This document shows, piece by piece, positions 1 to 11,900 of a stretch of 64,000 bases of DNA; the first letter of the stretch is position 1, and each line of letters begins with the position of its first letter. The notes under the pieces were generated by a model. That model worked only from the letters and a program-made list of their open reading frames with translations, was not told where the DNA came from and did not search any database. Source of the DNA: Fasciolopsis buskii (taxonomy: Eukaryota; Platyhelminthes; Trematoda; Plagiorchiida; Fasciolidae); assembly GCA_008360955.1 (NCBI GenBank), contig LUCM01002356.1:127598-191597 (forward strand). The letters run 5' to 3'. The position numbers and the translations under genes were made by a program.

Positions 1-49
1 TGCCCAGCGGCTAGGGGCTAAACCAAATTACTGGGTCTATTATTTGTTC

Positions 50-1110
50 AAGTTTCGTCCTCAACGCTTGCAAGTGAAACGTCGCAGTTAAATATCAGTC
101 CCCCACAAGAAATGCAGGTGATTAGGGAGATAAGTTTTCTTGAAAGGCTTAAGGCAGCTGGACCAGATGGACTGTTGTCATCCGTCTTCAAGGATGGTGG
201 CGAAGTGCTAACAAAGAAGCAACCAAACATCCTAGGATCAATCTGGGCAAGGGAAAAGAATCTCCGAAGACGGGTGTAAATTGGTGATTTCACCGATACG
301 GTTATGGAGATAACCCTAGTTTCATGTGAGGATAATGGCATTGATATTTTCCGAGGCAAGGAACCTGTTGACTTGGAATATACGAAAGACGTTCTGTCAG
401 TGAGTGAAGACCCAAGTAATTTGCAGGTTTTCTCGATCGTCCGAACGCGTGTAGGTATATTTGGCATGAATTCTGCATTTCCGAAGTGCAATATACTGCT
501 GCAAAACTGCCTTTGCTCAGAACCTGGATAATTGTGGCCGTATGTCGGGTGGAGTGTCTTCGCACATACAGAAGGCCCTATTGGCACTCATCAATTTGAG
601 TCACCTGTGGCTTTGGCGTGAAATCCGGCTATTAATAGAAGGTAGGGTATACGCAGCAGCTGTGCGGTTGGCGCCTCTATGAGGTTCAGAAACACTGCGG
701 TTTAGAGCAGGTCTGCGAAGACTGTCGGTATTCGAGTACTGCTGTCTTCGTAGTAGTGGTAGAATGTGGTGGGTGAATTTTTTCGGTAACTCAGAGGTTA
801 GAGGTAATGCACTGGGTCCAGGGGTTCAATCTTTGGACAAGAGACAGAAAAGGAATAGACTAAAATGAGTAGGGCATGTTTTGCGCATGACCACAGAACG
901 GCTGATTTGTTGGATTTATTTTCCGGTGGATGGATCGACCCAATGGATGAAACGTGTACAAACCTTAGCCAGCTATTTCGTCCGTATAAGTGCAGTCAGA
1001 CGGCCGGTTCTGTTGTCCAGGAGATTTACTCCAGAGTTGGTTGGAGTCGATAAGCAATGCGGCTGTGTCGCAGTCAGCTGCACTCTTGTACTCAATATCT
1101 TTTCTCTTCT
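50..1110 (+). mobile_element. RTE-like non-LTR retrotransposon remnant (RTE-1), reverse transcriptase middle to C-terminus
   Basis: Conceptual translation follows the flatworm RTE-like reverse transcriptase almost throughout. Bases 52-276 are in frame and include KAAGPDGL and FKDGGEVLTK, the start of the RT domain. After one in-frame TAA (277-279) the same frame continues with DLEYTKD (367-387), where the family has the catalytic DLEYADD, then EDPSNLQVF and FPKCNILLQN. From about 540 other frames give QKALLALINLSHLW, GRVYAAAVR, RRLSVFE, MWWVNFFGNSEV and VGHVLRMTTERL (865-915), then PGDLLQSWLESISN (1015-1055). The segment holding the Arg-Gln-Gly-Cys box is absent, so there is an internal deletion near 277-295. 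The 5' part (endonuclease) would lie outside the window. Stops, frameshifts and the changed YADD make it non-functional. The family name is from memory of flatworm LINEs; a related clade is possible. Confidence 0.88.
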
Positions 1111-3469
1111 GTATATCTATTCAGGCTATTATTTTGCAGGGTTTTTCTTTATTTCTCATGGGTTTCCTTCTTTTAGTCGTCGGTGCTGTGAGGTTGTAGC
1201 TAAAACTAGAACATGCTGGTGCAATGTTAATGATTGCAAAAACTGAAATTTCGATAAGTTTTGGGATAAGGAGACAATGGCGACTTGAAAACGATTTATT
1301 TTTTGGCTAATTTATAATACAGTCAAATATATATTTTTCTTTAGCTTCCTTTATAAACCAAAAAGAACATCGTACATTATCGTCAAGATGGCGATCATGG
1401 CCAACTGATTGCTAGGAAACGGGGAAGTCGACTTTTGGTGGGCAGGCCAGAACTCGTGACTGTCAGTCTGAAATGCCGTGAACTTATAACTGCTGGAATG
1501 TCGCCTCCCAGTTCGTCAAGGTTAATTCGTTGTTCTGCCGTAAAATCGGAATATAATTTGCTTTTCCACATATTGGTATTTTGATTCCAAATGATGTCCG
1601 CTAGATGATTATCGGTACGATGATAATTGAAGATTTTTGCCAACTATTCGGAAATATATTGGTTTTTAACGTTTTAATGAATTAACCAGGATGTAACTCA
1701 GCCAAGTAAGATTTGTTTAAACGGGTGGTTGTGTAGTTCATCTGACTAGCACAGCTCTGAGTAGCGGAAGGGGAAATCATTGTTGCAAAAAGAATATGAA
1801 ACGGAAATCATCTATGTGCGGATGATCACACATACGTTAGATCTTCCTTGCGTTGTCTAATTCCCGCCGGTGATCCATTTTGGTCCATGTTTTGCCAATC
1901 AGCTCGATACTACCACTTTGGCGAAACCGAATCTTTGACCAAATAGTCAAGCTCATTGGGCAGTAAGACGATCCGAGAGTTTCGTAACCCACTGGAAACC
2001 GGTGGCTGATTGTTCAGGTCTTATGTACTTCGGAGGCTACCACAGATTCTGAGTGTCTAGTACACCGTTCAACACAGGTGCCAGTGAGCTTGGTGTCATA
2101 TCCTTCGTATGCCGCCCGGGGTTAATTTGGCATCAGGGTGTGAATCATTACCGTAGATCACTAATCTAGAATCAGTGAGCTCAGATTATATCCTCGGGCA
2201 TTCATTTTCGTCCTCACTCTTTGGGGAAATCATCGCGAAATGGTAGTAAAAAGAAGTTTTTCCGAAGGGTCCACCTGAGAAGCAGGTTCATTTGGAGTCT
2301 TTTTAGGGTGGTTTAATCAGGTGGCCGTCTCGTATCCTGAAACGCAACAGCGCACATACCGCTAAGTCTGGAAGCACTGAGTGTTACAAAGTAGTCTATT
2401 GTACAAAATTCAAAGGTAACGGGGTCCATGGAAATGAACTGCTTTTATGATCATAATTTTACAATTTTGCCTTTCCACAAAAGTTTATTTCCCCAGGCGA
2501 TAGTCTTGGGAAACCATTCGGAATCGGTTAATGGAAGCTTTTAACGGATGACTAACATAATCCTCGACACAGCCTACTCTGAGCTTGAAGTGTTTGTGGT
2601 CACGTTCTGTTTCCACTATTGTTCTTATTCGTTTTCAGAACATCCAAACAGGAAAGTCAAACTTCTGTGGAATTCTAATTCTGAAGGGCGAATCATGAGT
2701 CAAAATCGTTTATTTGTTAGCGAAAGATCGCGAGTTTAATTTGTACTAGAAGGCCTAGAAGATAACACAGCAACTTCCGTTCAGTAAACTTGATGAAACT
2801 GTGGATACGTTTCCGCATAATGTGAGTTTGTGGCCAATTGGTGACGATACGGAATCGAATCTACAGCGAATCCTCTGTTTTTAAGCTGGGAGCCGGCATG
2901 GAAGTTTGAAGGCAGGGACTCGGTGAGTCAGTTGGACTGCCGCTCATTGAACACCTGGATGGCTGATATGGTTGTATGTCACTTGCAGGATCGATTTACC
3001 AATCGACAAGTGGCACAAGCTGAAGGTGATGAGGGCATTGAGTCAACATCTTCCTACATTTGATCTAGTCTTATTTGGTTGGACCAAGCCAACCGTTAGG
3101 CTGGAAGCCATGGTCAGCGGAGTGCTAAGAGTAGTGCCAACCCACGTAGTAGTGCAGTCAGGACGAAGATGTTCTGAATGTACGTGAAACTGGTTGGTCG
3201 GAGAAGAGGTGGGTGAAAGATAAGACTGCACTTTTGGAAAAATCCAAGTAAAACAGTTGATCAGTAAACGGGTGAGGATTTAAATGCCCTGGGATCACTT
3301 AGTTTGTTCTTTCTTGAGCGAAAAGGATGACTTTTAAATGAAACCAGTGAACAGCGGCTGAACGTGTCAGATTTATCGACCTGATTCTGCAATTGTATGG
3401 GAGATAGTAGTAACAGTAACATGCAATGGCAGTTCGTCTGAGAAAGTAAATAGCTGGTCATTGACCTTG
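1111..3469. other. Unassigned AT-rich DNA
   Basis: No gene or named repeat is recognised. Open frames are short (up to 82 codons at 1395-1643 minus and 71 codons at 2972-3187 plus) and carry no motif. The first 100-150 bases may be the 3' untranslated end of the upstream LINE remnant. The stretch at about 2890-3230 is more GC-rich than its surroundings and could be an unclassified repeat. Confidence 0.5.
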
Positions 3470-3540
3470 TTACTTTTCGAACCACCTGGGTTACTAGTCG
3501 AACGCTTTAGCCATTACGCTAACGAGCATGCTCTCAATGG
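3470..3540 (-). repeat. tRNA-Thr-like sequence, probably the head of a tRNA-derived SINE
   Basis: On the minus strand an exact Pol III box A (TAGCGTAATGG, 3511-3521) is followed 27 bases later by a box B match GGTTCGAA (3476-3483). Between them CTAGTAACC resembles a tRNA anticodon loop with anticodon AGT (threonine). Three of the four D-stem pairs can form, but the anticodon stem has mismatches and the variable-loop/T-stem region is a few bases short. It is therefore not a functional tRNA. A decayed tRNA-derived SINE head or tRNA pseudogene is the simplest reading. No second copy was noticed in this window, and the SINE body on the low-coordinate side is not defined. Confidence 0.45.
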
Positions 3541-6500
3541 TTTCTTGAAACTCACCACATAATGTCGCACCTATCCATCATTGATTTGCACGGCCACAGG
3601 CCGCTAGCTGCCCATGATTTCTTAATGGTGAGCTGAGCGTTGATGTCATATGGTGAATTATTTCATGAAAACACTTGAATTACATTTGAATTTCCCCAAC
3701 AACCCAGACCTGAGTTTTCTACATGGGTGGACTGGAAAGTAAAAATTTCATTGGCCCACCGTTTAATTTTGCAAACTGATGAATTTTTACGCCGACGATA
3801 GTCTTTTACGAAAATCTGTTGGACCATCTGATGCTTTCCGATGTGATCTCATTTTGCTTGGTTCTTCCTAGGGACCAGCGTGCTGATCGAGAAGAGACTT
3901 TTGGTTTAGCCTGGCTGCAGCATTCATCGCCGATGAAAACTGGAGATTTCAGTCCATGGATGTACAAGTTTAGTGGTGACTCTTCCTCAAAGAGCATCTT
4001 GTGCTTGACCGATGGAGCCAAAAGAAAGCAGAGAAGAGCTAAGCTTAGGTTCTTATCATTGATGGCTCATATGGTGCTAACTCATGCAGCAGAAATCTCT
4101 CTAAACTAACCATATTTATTCATTCTTGACGAGGAGCTTTTAAAGAAAAAAAGATTCCTAACAGGAATGAATCGAATTTGCAGTGCTTCCATATTTTCCC
4201 GCCCGTGAGTTGGGGTCTGACGCTATATGGTGAACTAATTGGTCGCTAGTTGTAGATCTAAATCAAGATTAAAGATTGTAATCACCATAAGCACCAACGC
4301 CGTTGAGGATTTCGTCTAGGCGACAAATTTTGCTGTTTGTATTATTGTTTGCGGAATGCTCAAAATCTGGTTACCGTTGGTTATTCATCAACAGCTTCAT
4401 ATCTTACGAACTGACATCGATGGTTTTGGCTTTGCTATTGCTGTTGCTAACAGTTTTAATGTACTCAGCCGTATTTGTGACGATTCCGTGTGCGAATCAT
4501 GTGACACTATAGTATCGCTTTGCTGACACTTGCACAAGCGGACTAGCCAATCAGAATCTTAGCGACCAAAAAAACGAGGATGAAAAATCCACAACCGATT
4601 TTGGCTCAAATGTGCTTCCTAATATCGACTGCCTATGGGTATGATCTGGAAAGAAGTTCACTTCTAATTGATGTGTTCTCCGTACAACCTTCTTGTTCAA
4701 TTCAGATTTTGAACTATTATAATATGTGCTGGTAATTTGGATCCGTACGGTGCTAAAATTCGATGACATTCTGCCCTACGATTTCGGGTGCCAGCACTGC
4801 TGTGGTTTGTACTGATGGGCATTAGAACATAAAGCATGCAAATCAGCAATAAAAATTTTCATTGTCCCCGATGCCGGTAAGAATAATTGTGAAAAATGCT
4901 CGATTAACTTACTGAAGGCCGGAAAGGTTTAGAATTTATTATTCCAGTCAGAAGAACTTCGTTCATCCGTACAAGGACGAATAATAGTACACCTTAAGAA
5001 ATGACCTTGGAGGTGAGTCAGATTCTGGCATCGAAGCAGCGTTCGGACAGAGCACCATGAACAGAATGCGAGCGATTTTAGCGGATATTTGGTAAACATT
5101 TCTGACAAGCATTATCCTGTACGATGTGCATGGCTTAAACTGGCTCAACAGACAGAAAAGTACAAGTACAGCTAACGAAAAGGATAATCCGACTTGGTAA
5201 TTTAAAATTCCTCCTTCAGTAGGGCAAGAAGCTAAACAAAAAATGAAGTATGCTTGGCAGGACTCAATGAAGAACGAAAACATATCTAGCATTAGACATA
5301 GAACAAAACGGCCGTTATTTTCTGACTTGAAAACAAGGACGCCATGTCTTGTGTATATAATTGGTATTGTGAAGCCATCAGCGAAGAAAAGAGCATAAAG
5401 ATATCTAAAGTTCCTTACTGAACATAATTTTGGTTGGATGAACATCACGAACGATTGGAGCTTCTTAAGAAAATTTGAAATAAGAAAAGGTGAAGATAAA
5501 TTCAGAACAGCTGGAAAAGTTAGGAGGCAGGCCACTCTGCCCACAACGCTTTGAAGTTTTAAAGATAGAACCTCCGTATATGGTACAACTTGACCAAATT
5601 AGTATTATTATTAGCAGTAGCCGCAGTGGGGTATTAGCGGACACGAAATTGCTAAGAGACAGCTACGTTTTAATGGCAGTAGGTTAGCGAAGAATTGTAG
5701 GACTAATAGAAAAGAATTAGCTTCATCAGTATTGTAAATTATCAGCCTCAGAGACGTGTTGCTTGAATTCATTATATGCAACGGGTAGCAGTGGCAACGG
5801 ACACTCATTCACAGTCACTTCACGACTAACCAACCCTATGCAACCTTGCGTTATCGTTTAGCTCTGACGATTCACAAGGCTGCAAGTGTTACTCCTGTCC
5901 TTCTTGTCACATGAAATTATAAAACAAAGCTTGCCCAATATACGAATTTTTGTATTTTTATCCTGAATTCCTTAAAACAATCAAAGCGGTCCATTGAAAT
6001 GAGGCTTTCAACACTGCCCCAACTTTTTGACCAAGTGAAATGCTCCTTACACGCTGTTCCATCTCATACGTTATCAATATTACTCCACCGTCTGGTGCGG
6101 TATTCAGCTTTCCGTTGTTTCTGACAGTTACTTTATTGATTATGCTTACTGTGCTAAAAATCCACATGTTATCCGGAGGTTATCATGATGTTAGAACCAG
6201 CATTCATGAAACATCTGATGAAGTACATATACACTCGCTTCCTATTTCGGATTTACATAGTAAATCAATTCTAGTTCGATGGAGGTGACCGTAATTTCGC
6301 AGGCTGTTTACATGAAATTTACACATTGGCTAATCAAAATGATCATTCATTCATTCTTTGTGTTTTAGTTCATGCATGAACTTCCCGTGCTTGGCCGGAA
6401 ACGTCAAATAATTTGAGGCGTTTGAAGAGGCTTTGCTTATCTGGCTTCGCTAAAGGGCCAAAGTTTACTTCAATCAGATAGTCTGCTTTACCTCAGTATC

Positions 6501-8611
6501 AGCAATCTCGCAGTTGTCGAAAAACCTTTAAGAATCCAAGCGTGCATGAAAATATTTTGCTGTGATAAAACCTATGGATGAAACTTAATTACACTGATGC
6601 TTGGAAAAAACCTGCCAGCGGAACCAAGGTAGCCTTAGATAAGGTCACCAGTTGAAGATTCTACCAGTTCGTTCATCAACTGGACAGTTTTCACGTGGTT
6701 TCGAAGTGACCTTTGTGGCTGGAGACTTTTCATGAAGGTAAACAAAATGTGAATTCCAACCGATCATCTCGGAATCATATAAACAACTGAATTCATTCAT
6801 CGACCGAACTTTGATCGAAACAGACGGAGGCATGTAAGTGCGGGTTTAATCCGACTCTATCATCTTTTACGGTGTTGCGGCCAAGTTGCATGCTTACCAC
6901 TGTATTAAGTGGACAACAAGTGAAAATGAAATCGCATTTGGTACTGAGGGTACCTAGTCCAATAGGGAGATTAAAATGAACAATAAACTCCCCCGATTTT
7001 ACCCACTTGCTTATCTTTTCCACGGTTTTTTCACTCTAGTGTGAATTTTCACCACAAACAAGTGCTCACTATGTTTAGATAGCTAACTTTATTGTGTTTA
7101 CTTCAGACTATAAGCTGATGTTGAAAGCTGCCAAACCACTTGTGTTCACCCCTTTTGCTGAGATCAGAAACGTCCGAAGCAATCTGAAACACTTGTACTA
7201 AGTATGAAGACTGCACCATGGCTGACGGTACTATTTCTGATTCAGCTATCGAATTCAGAAGTATTAACTTTTACTAGGCGACATTCCGACTTCCACGAAG
7301 ATTATCTTTAGCTAAGCAAAAAATATACATGATGAATGAGATTTCGATAGTGGAAAAGCAGCGTTACTCAAAAACAAAGCCTGTATTTTCTGAACACACT
7401 GAAAAGAATGTGGGAAAGACTTTAGCTGTCGCTCAAAATTTTGTTTACCAACGAGAACCATGTGGTCAGACCGGCTGACTTCTGGTCAGACACCGTAAAC
7501 CTGGTACAGAGGGGGGGTGGACAAGCTACAGATCCCCTAGAAAAATAGGTAATCAAACAAACTAATGCAACTGATTGTTAACCTAGCGATATTCTAAGGA
7601 AAACTGATTGAAAATTATTACCATTTTTATTGTAGTGTAAATTATGAGGACGAATCTTTATCGTCTGTTTGATTTTTCTTGTTTCCAGAGCAATATCTAC
7701 TGGTTCATTATTGACCGTCGCGTTCCACGCTTCATGCTAGTCGAGAATTAGTTCTAATTTGTCTTGACCGGCACTGCTTACCTGTATCTACTTGTTTTCT
7801 TGATGACAACATATCTACTTTTGAGTGGTATCCACTCTATTTGCACAATGAAGCACACTCGCAGATATGTATGCCGTCTGTTGCATTTAGACATCATTAA
7901 TGAGAGGAAAACAGGCAAATTGATGGCTAATCCTGACAACTGAATTCAAACCTACTGAGTAGGCACTCGCTAACAACCTAAGACCGTGTCTGAGGGAGTC
8001 ATGGACTTTCTGTCAGCATGTGTTCTCCGAAAAAGATGTAGCACGACTCCAGGTTAACGCTTTAACATGACTGCAAATATTCATTTCTGTTTATATCTCA
8101 GTATGACAGTGTATTGTTGCAGAAATTCCCGAACCAGGCGTCTCGGATACAATACTTGAAGCACTAGGGGATTTGGGATGCCTTGCCCTAGTTCGGCAAA
8201 AGACGGGAGCAGAATTATCAACCATCTGCTTCTAACCGAATAGGAACGTTTATGTCAGAGTACCGGTTTGATTTCCAAGTCCGAAAGTTTTGGGTGGATC
8301 GTCCAAGAAGGTCCTCTACTTTTGTCTTGATATCCGGGTGACATATTAGCCCGCGAACTAATCACGAATTGTAATGGACGGAATCGCGATCTGGAAAATT
8401 AACACCAGTGCACAAAAACTGTTGATGTCTTTTTTCATGTGATGTGCCTTTCCTTCAGAAATCATAAGGGAGCTTTGCAGCATATACGTACTCTTCTGCA
8501 AAAGCTATTGCAAGTTGTACAGCGGTTCATTTTCTGAATAAAAGTTTAAAAATTAATCAATGGGGTTGTAGAAGATACATGGAAATTTTGCAAAGTAATT
8601 TTACAGTTCGA
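3541..8611. other. Unassigned non-coding DNA downstream of the Ly6-type gene
   Basis: About 5 kb with no supported gene. The longest open frame (4963-5544 minus, 193 codons) starts at an internal ATG and is rich in hydrophobic residues. It shows no domain, no repeat of a family signature and no convincing splice context. The last few hundred bases up to 8611 should contain the 3' UTR of the minus-strand Ly6-type gene, but I see no canonical AATAAA on the minus strand just below the stop codon. Confidence 0.45.
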
Positions 8612-8934
8612 TTATACAAGTCGGACTAGATTAGTTAATTTGACCAGAATGAAGGCAATTACGATTGTCCATCGCGTGGGACTCCTCGATGTGGAGTTGT
8701 TACAACCATTCCAGTCGTTACAAAAGCAGTAACGTTTAAAATCTCCATGTTGATCCGCAAACAAGCCCATTGCTGTCTCGGCCAGTTCATTTCCCACCAG
8801 ATGATTTAGGAGATAGCTTTGATAATCTCGCGCGTTTCCACAATAGCCTTGTCGACGGACTTGTGGAATGGATTCTCGATGCATTGTGTTTAGAAGTAAG
8901 TCACTCAAGCAACCTCGAGTAACTGTGACTTGAT
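8612..8934 (-). CDS. Ly6-type gene exon 3, second half of the cysteine domain and GPI tail
   Basis: The acceptor is a textbook pyrimidine-rich tract ending TTACCTCAG just above 8934. The frame enters in phase 1, so the junction codon with exon 2 is GAT and the protein runs ...KVDDQVTVTRGC. The exon ends with TAA at 8612-8614. It carries five cysteines, including YCFCNDWNGCN, followed by a serine/arginine spacer and the hydrophobic tail WTIVIAFILVKLTNLV. The frame is open above the acceptor by chance for another 26 codons, ending at an ATG that would not give a sensible protein. Confidence 0.83.
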
Positions 8935-11900
8935 CTGAGGTAACAGGATAAAGAATGTAGGAAAAATGGAAATTTTCATTACAAACTAAGTTGGAAAACA
9001 TGCGATCCCGCAATTTTTATTCTTTTCCCCATGCTAGTTTGTATTGCAGAGGTATGTTACTAATTATTACTTGGGGTAAACTCTAAGTGCTGAGTAGTAC
9101 ACACTGAAATCCAGTTAACCCAGGTTTTGTCTTTGGAGATGATGCACACGCATCCTTTTCTTAAAGTTACTGATCTTGTGTTGCACATAATGGCAACTCT
9201 CGCAACGGAATCGGGAGATATGAAGAGTCACAGTGCTCCTTAAATTGAGGCTGTGGCTTCAGACATTACTTTTTATGGGCCTGTGCTATGTTCTCCAGAA
9301 GCAGTAGCATGATCTTAGTCACAGTGACTCCCCGTGCTTACTTGAAGGAAGCACATAGAGTAGTGTAGTCAAAAGATTTCCCCGCCGTCGAGAGTTCTGC
9401 AGCGACAGTTGGTACCGCCGATTCCTAATCGATGCAGGAATCGCATAACAGTGAGTTCATAGACTTTTTTCAGGCGGGTACCGCTTGCACGCCATACCTT
9501 AAAATTTGTGAAGCAAATGTTACGGCAGCTTCTATCAAGTCTATTTTTTTGTGACGACGCAATACAGTTTGCAATCGCAACTGTTACATTATTTCAAAGA
9601 ACGTATCCAATTTACCGCATGCATTTTATAGGCTTTCTGCTAAATTTCTGCTGAATTGCAACAGTAAGTTTTTTTTTGTTGAAAAACTCGTTTGAAAATT
9701 CTCCGGAAAATTTCAGAGGTCTGACTGTTCGTGTAGACTGGAAAATTGAATTCGAGTAGATCAGCGAAACTTTCGCACCGTAAAATGTGTGCCTTACTCT
9801 GGCCTGTTCACCTAACACTAAGGGAAGTTTTGACCAATTTTGCAGGCTGATAAACGCATTGATTAATTAGAAAAACGCAAACCACTATCCTGGTCTCAAA
9901 CAAACATTGTTCGAGACCGCATAAAGAGCTTCTCTTATCTTTTAAACCGTTGCCATTGAAGTTTCAAAGAATCTTGATGCTCTATATAATTGGTAGGAGC
10001 AACTCTACAGGATTTGACAGGCTGCGTACTGCGTCCCACGGTTACTCGATTCTGTCGCTCACTTTGAGTCTCTTTGGGTTCCGATACACTTTTTCATAAT
10101 GCACCGGGTTATAAACTAAAAAAGTTTTAATTCCACTGAGATTTTTGTTTCTTTCTTTCTAGTCCTATTTTTGGACGTTAAATCTGAACTTTTGGCATAC
10201 AGTTTGCCAATAAGGCGACTAATCATCCTCTGAGCGCTGAGTAAAAGAACAAGTCCCGGTTTTCGGTAACCTCCCCCAGCTCACTGGTTTTATGTAAACT
10301 ATTTTGTTCTAAATTTCTCCCGAATGCTAGCCACGGAGGACCGAAGTGCGTTTGCTTGACATTTTCCTAACTACCTTGCAACCACAGCTGAATGTCAAGA
10401 GATGAGAGGTTTAAACGGAATCTTTGCGAAGAAGTTTAAGTGGGCACGTAATAGGATTAACTGATGCGACGAGCAGTACGAATCATATACGGCGACGGAC
10501 AATCGTCAGTGTGAAGGAGGAGTCCAAAAAAGTTTACGCAAATGTCAATTTTCCCTGCTTCTCGCATTGTTTTTGCTTTTTCACTAAAGTTCAAATGACA
10601 CAAGACATATGCATAGATTAGTGCCGAAAACAGTTTGATTGTAAGTTCTTTAGCTGTCAAATTTGTGTATAAATGCGAGTGTTGCTTTTTAGGTTCTCTG
10701 CTGTTTTTTCTAATTGTTTTCTTTGCTTCCTGGCTCAGTTTTACGCGACTGGTTGTTTGCGGTAGCCCCTAAGAGAACACGTCGCTGAAAGCAATAAAAC
10801 ATTCTTTGACACTTATGTGACTGTATGGCAAATTATCAGTCTATTCGAGATATCCCATTGTTTACAGATCTGTGCCGGCAAATGGTGCGCTGAATTTCTC
10901 AACGAATTTCTGACATTGGGATACATATCACAGAAGTCCGTTATTTGACCACATCGGCTGAAGAAAATTTTCGAGAAATCCGAATGAGGAAGCAGTTTGT
11001 TTGAACATCTAGCTGTGGTTTTAAACTCATTGTTTCAAACAGCCATGCCCGGGGCAAAATGCCACTCTCAGTAAAATGCATTATTCTCGGTGCTAGCTGA
11101 GGTCACATCCTTTCGAATAATAGAAACATGATAAAACACGTTTAATTGAGATGAGACTACTCGCAAATCACGTGATGCCGTCCGATACAGCTTCACTCTG
11201 GACTGTTTGGACAGACAAACAGTGAGAACCGTGGAAGCAGACAGTCATGAAATTCACTTATTCTCGGTATTTTAATTTGGGTCGCAGCCAATTCAGTGAC
11301 GAAGGTAATCCGTATTTTCTCCTTACTATGACTGACCGAATTCCGTACGATAATTTCATATCGAAATATTACACTAAAACGGTTCCCGTGAATTTCGCAA
11401 CAGAATCTATTTCTCTAAACTTGCTTACTTTTCATTCATCTCTGTTTTCAGTGTCCTAAATTTAACTGTCATTTGTGAGTTGGTGTATATGATGCGTTAA
11501 TCGACACTAATGGCTTTCCAAGAATTCCGATCGATGAAACTGTTGGCTAAGCAATAATGGCCTAGTCAGCCAGAATGCTTGACTATCATAAAAAGCATAA
11601 GCAAAATTTGAACTCTTACTACAACTGTCGCGACCAAGCTTCAGAAGAGTACATATAAATACAAGCTAACGTGAAATTTGTATTGTTCTTCTGTTTAACT
11701 TTTTACTTTACGGCCAGATGACTTGTCATTATGGGATTCTGTGATCAGTTGGTCAAAACCTGGTAAGAAGGTCGAGGACCATTTCAGAACTTACGTTGCA
11801 GAGCCTACGTAAATCAAGTGGTTTATTATTGAGACCTGGATAAAACCAATTGTCAGTATGTTAGGTGCCGAATTTCGGAACAGACTTACGGTTTCTAGGC

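Noticed and set aside
48..587. 179-codon minus-strand ORF
   Set aside because: It is the antisense shadow of the RTE-1 reverse transcriptase, which gives a clear family match on plus.
787..833. Box A-like TAACTCAGAGG and box B-like GGTTCAATCT, suggesting a tRNA-derived SINE
   Set aside because: The same bases translate in frame as RTE reverse transcriptase (MWWVNFFGNSEV, ALGPGVQSLDK, then VGHVLRM). The Pol III-like boxes are a coincidence of coding sequence.
3786..3800. FYADDSLL reading that looks like an RT catalytic box
   Set aside because: No other RT motif occurs in frame on either side for several hundred bases, so it is treated as chance.
4963..5544. 193-codon minus-strand ORF, the longest in the window
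   Set aside because: No domain, no splice context and a composition driven by T-rich antisense sequence. Length alone is weak evidence in 64 kb.
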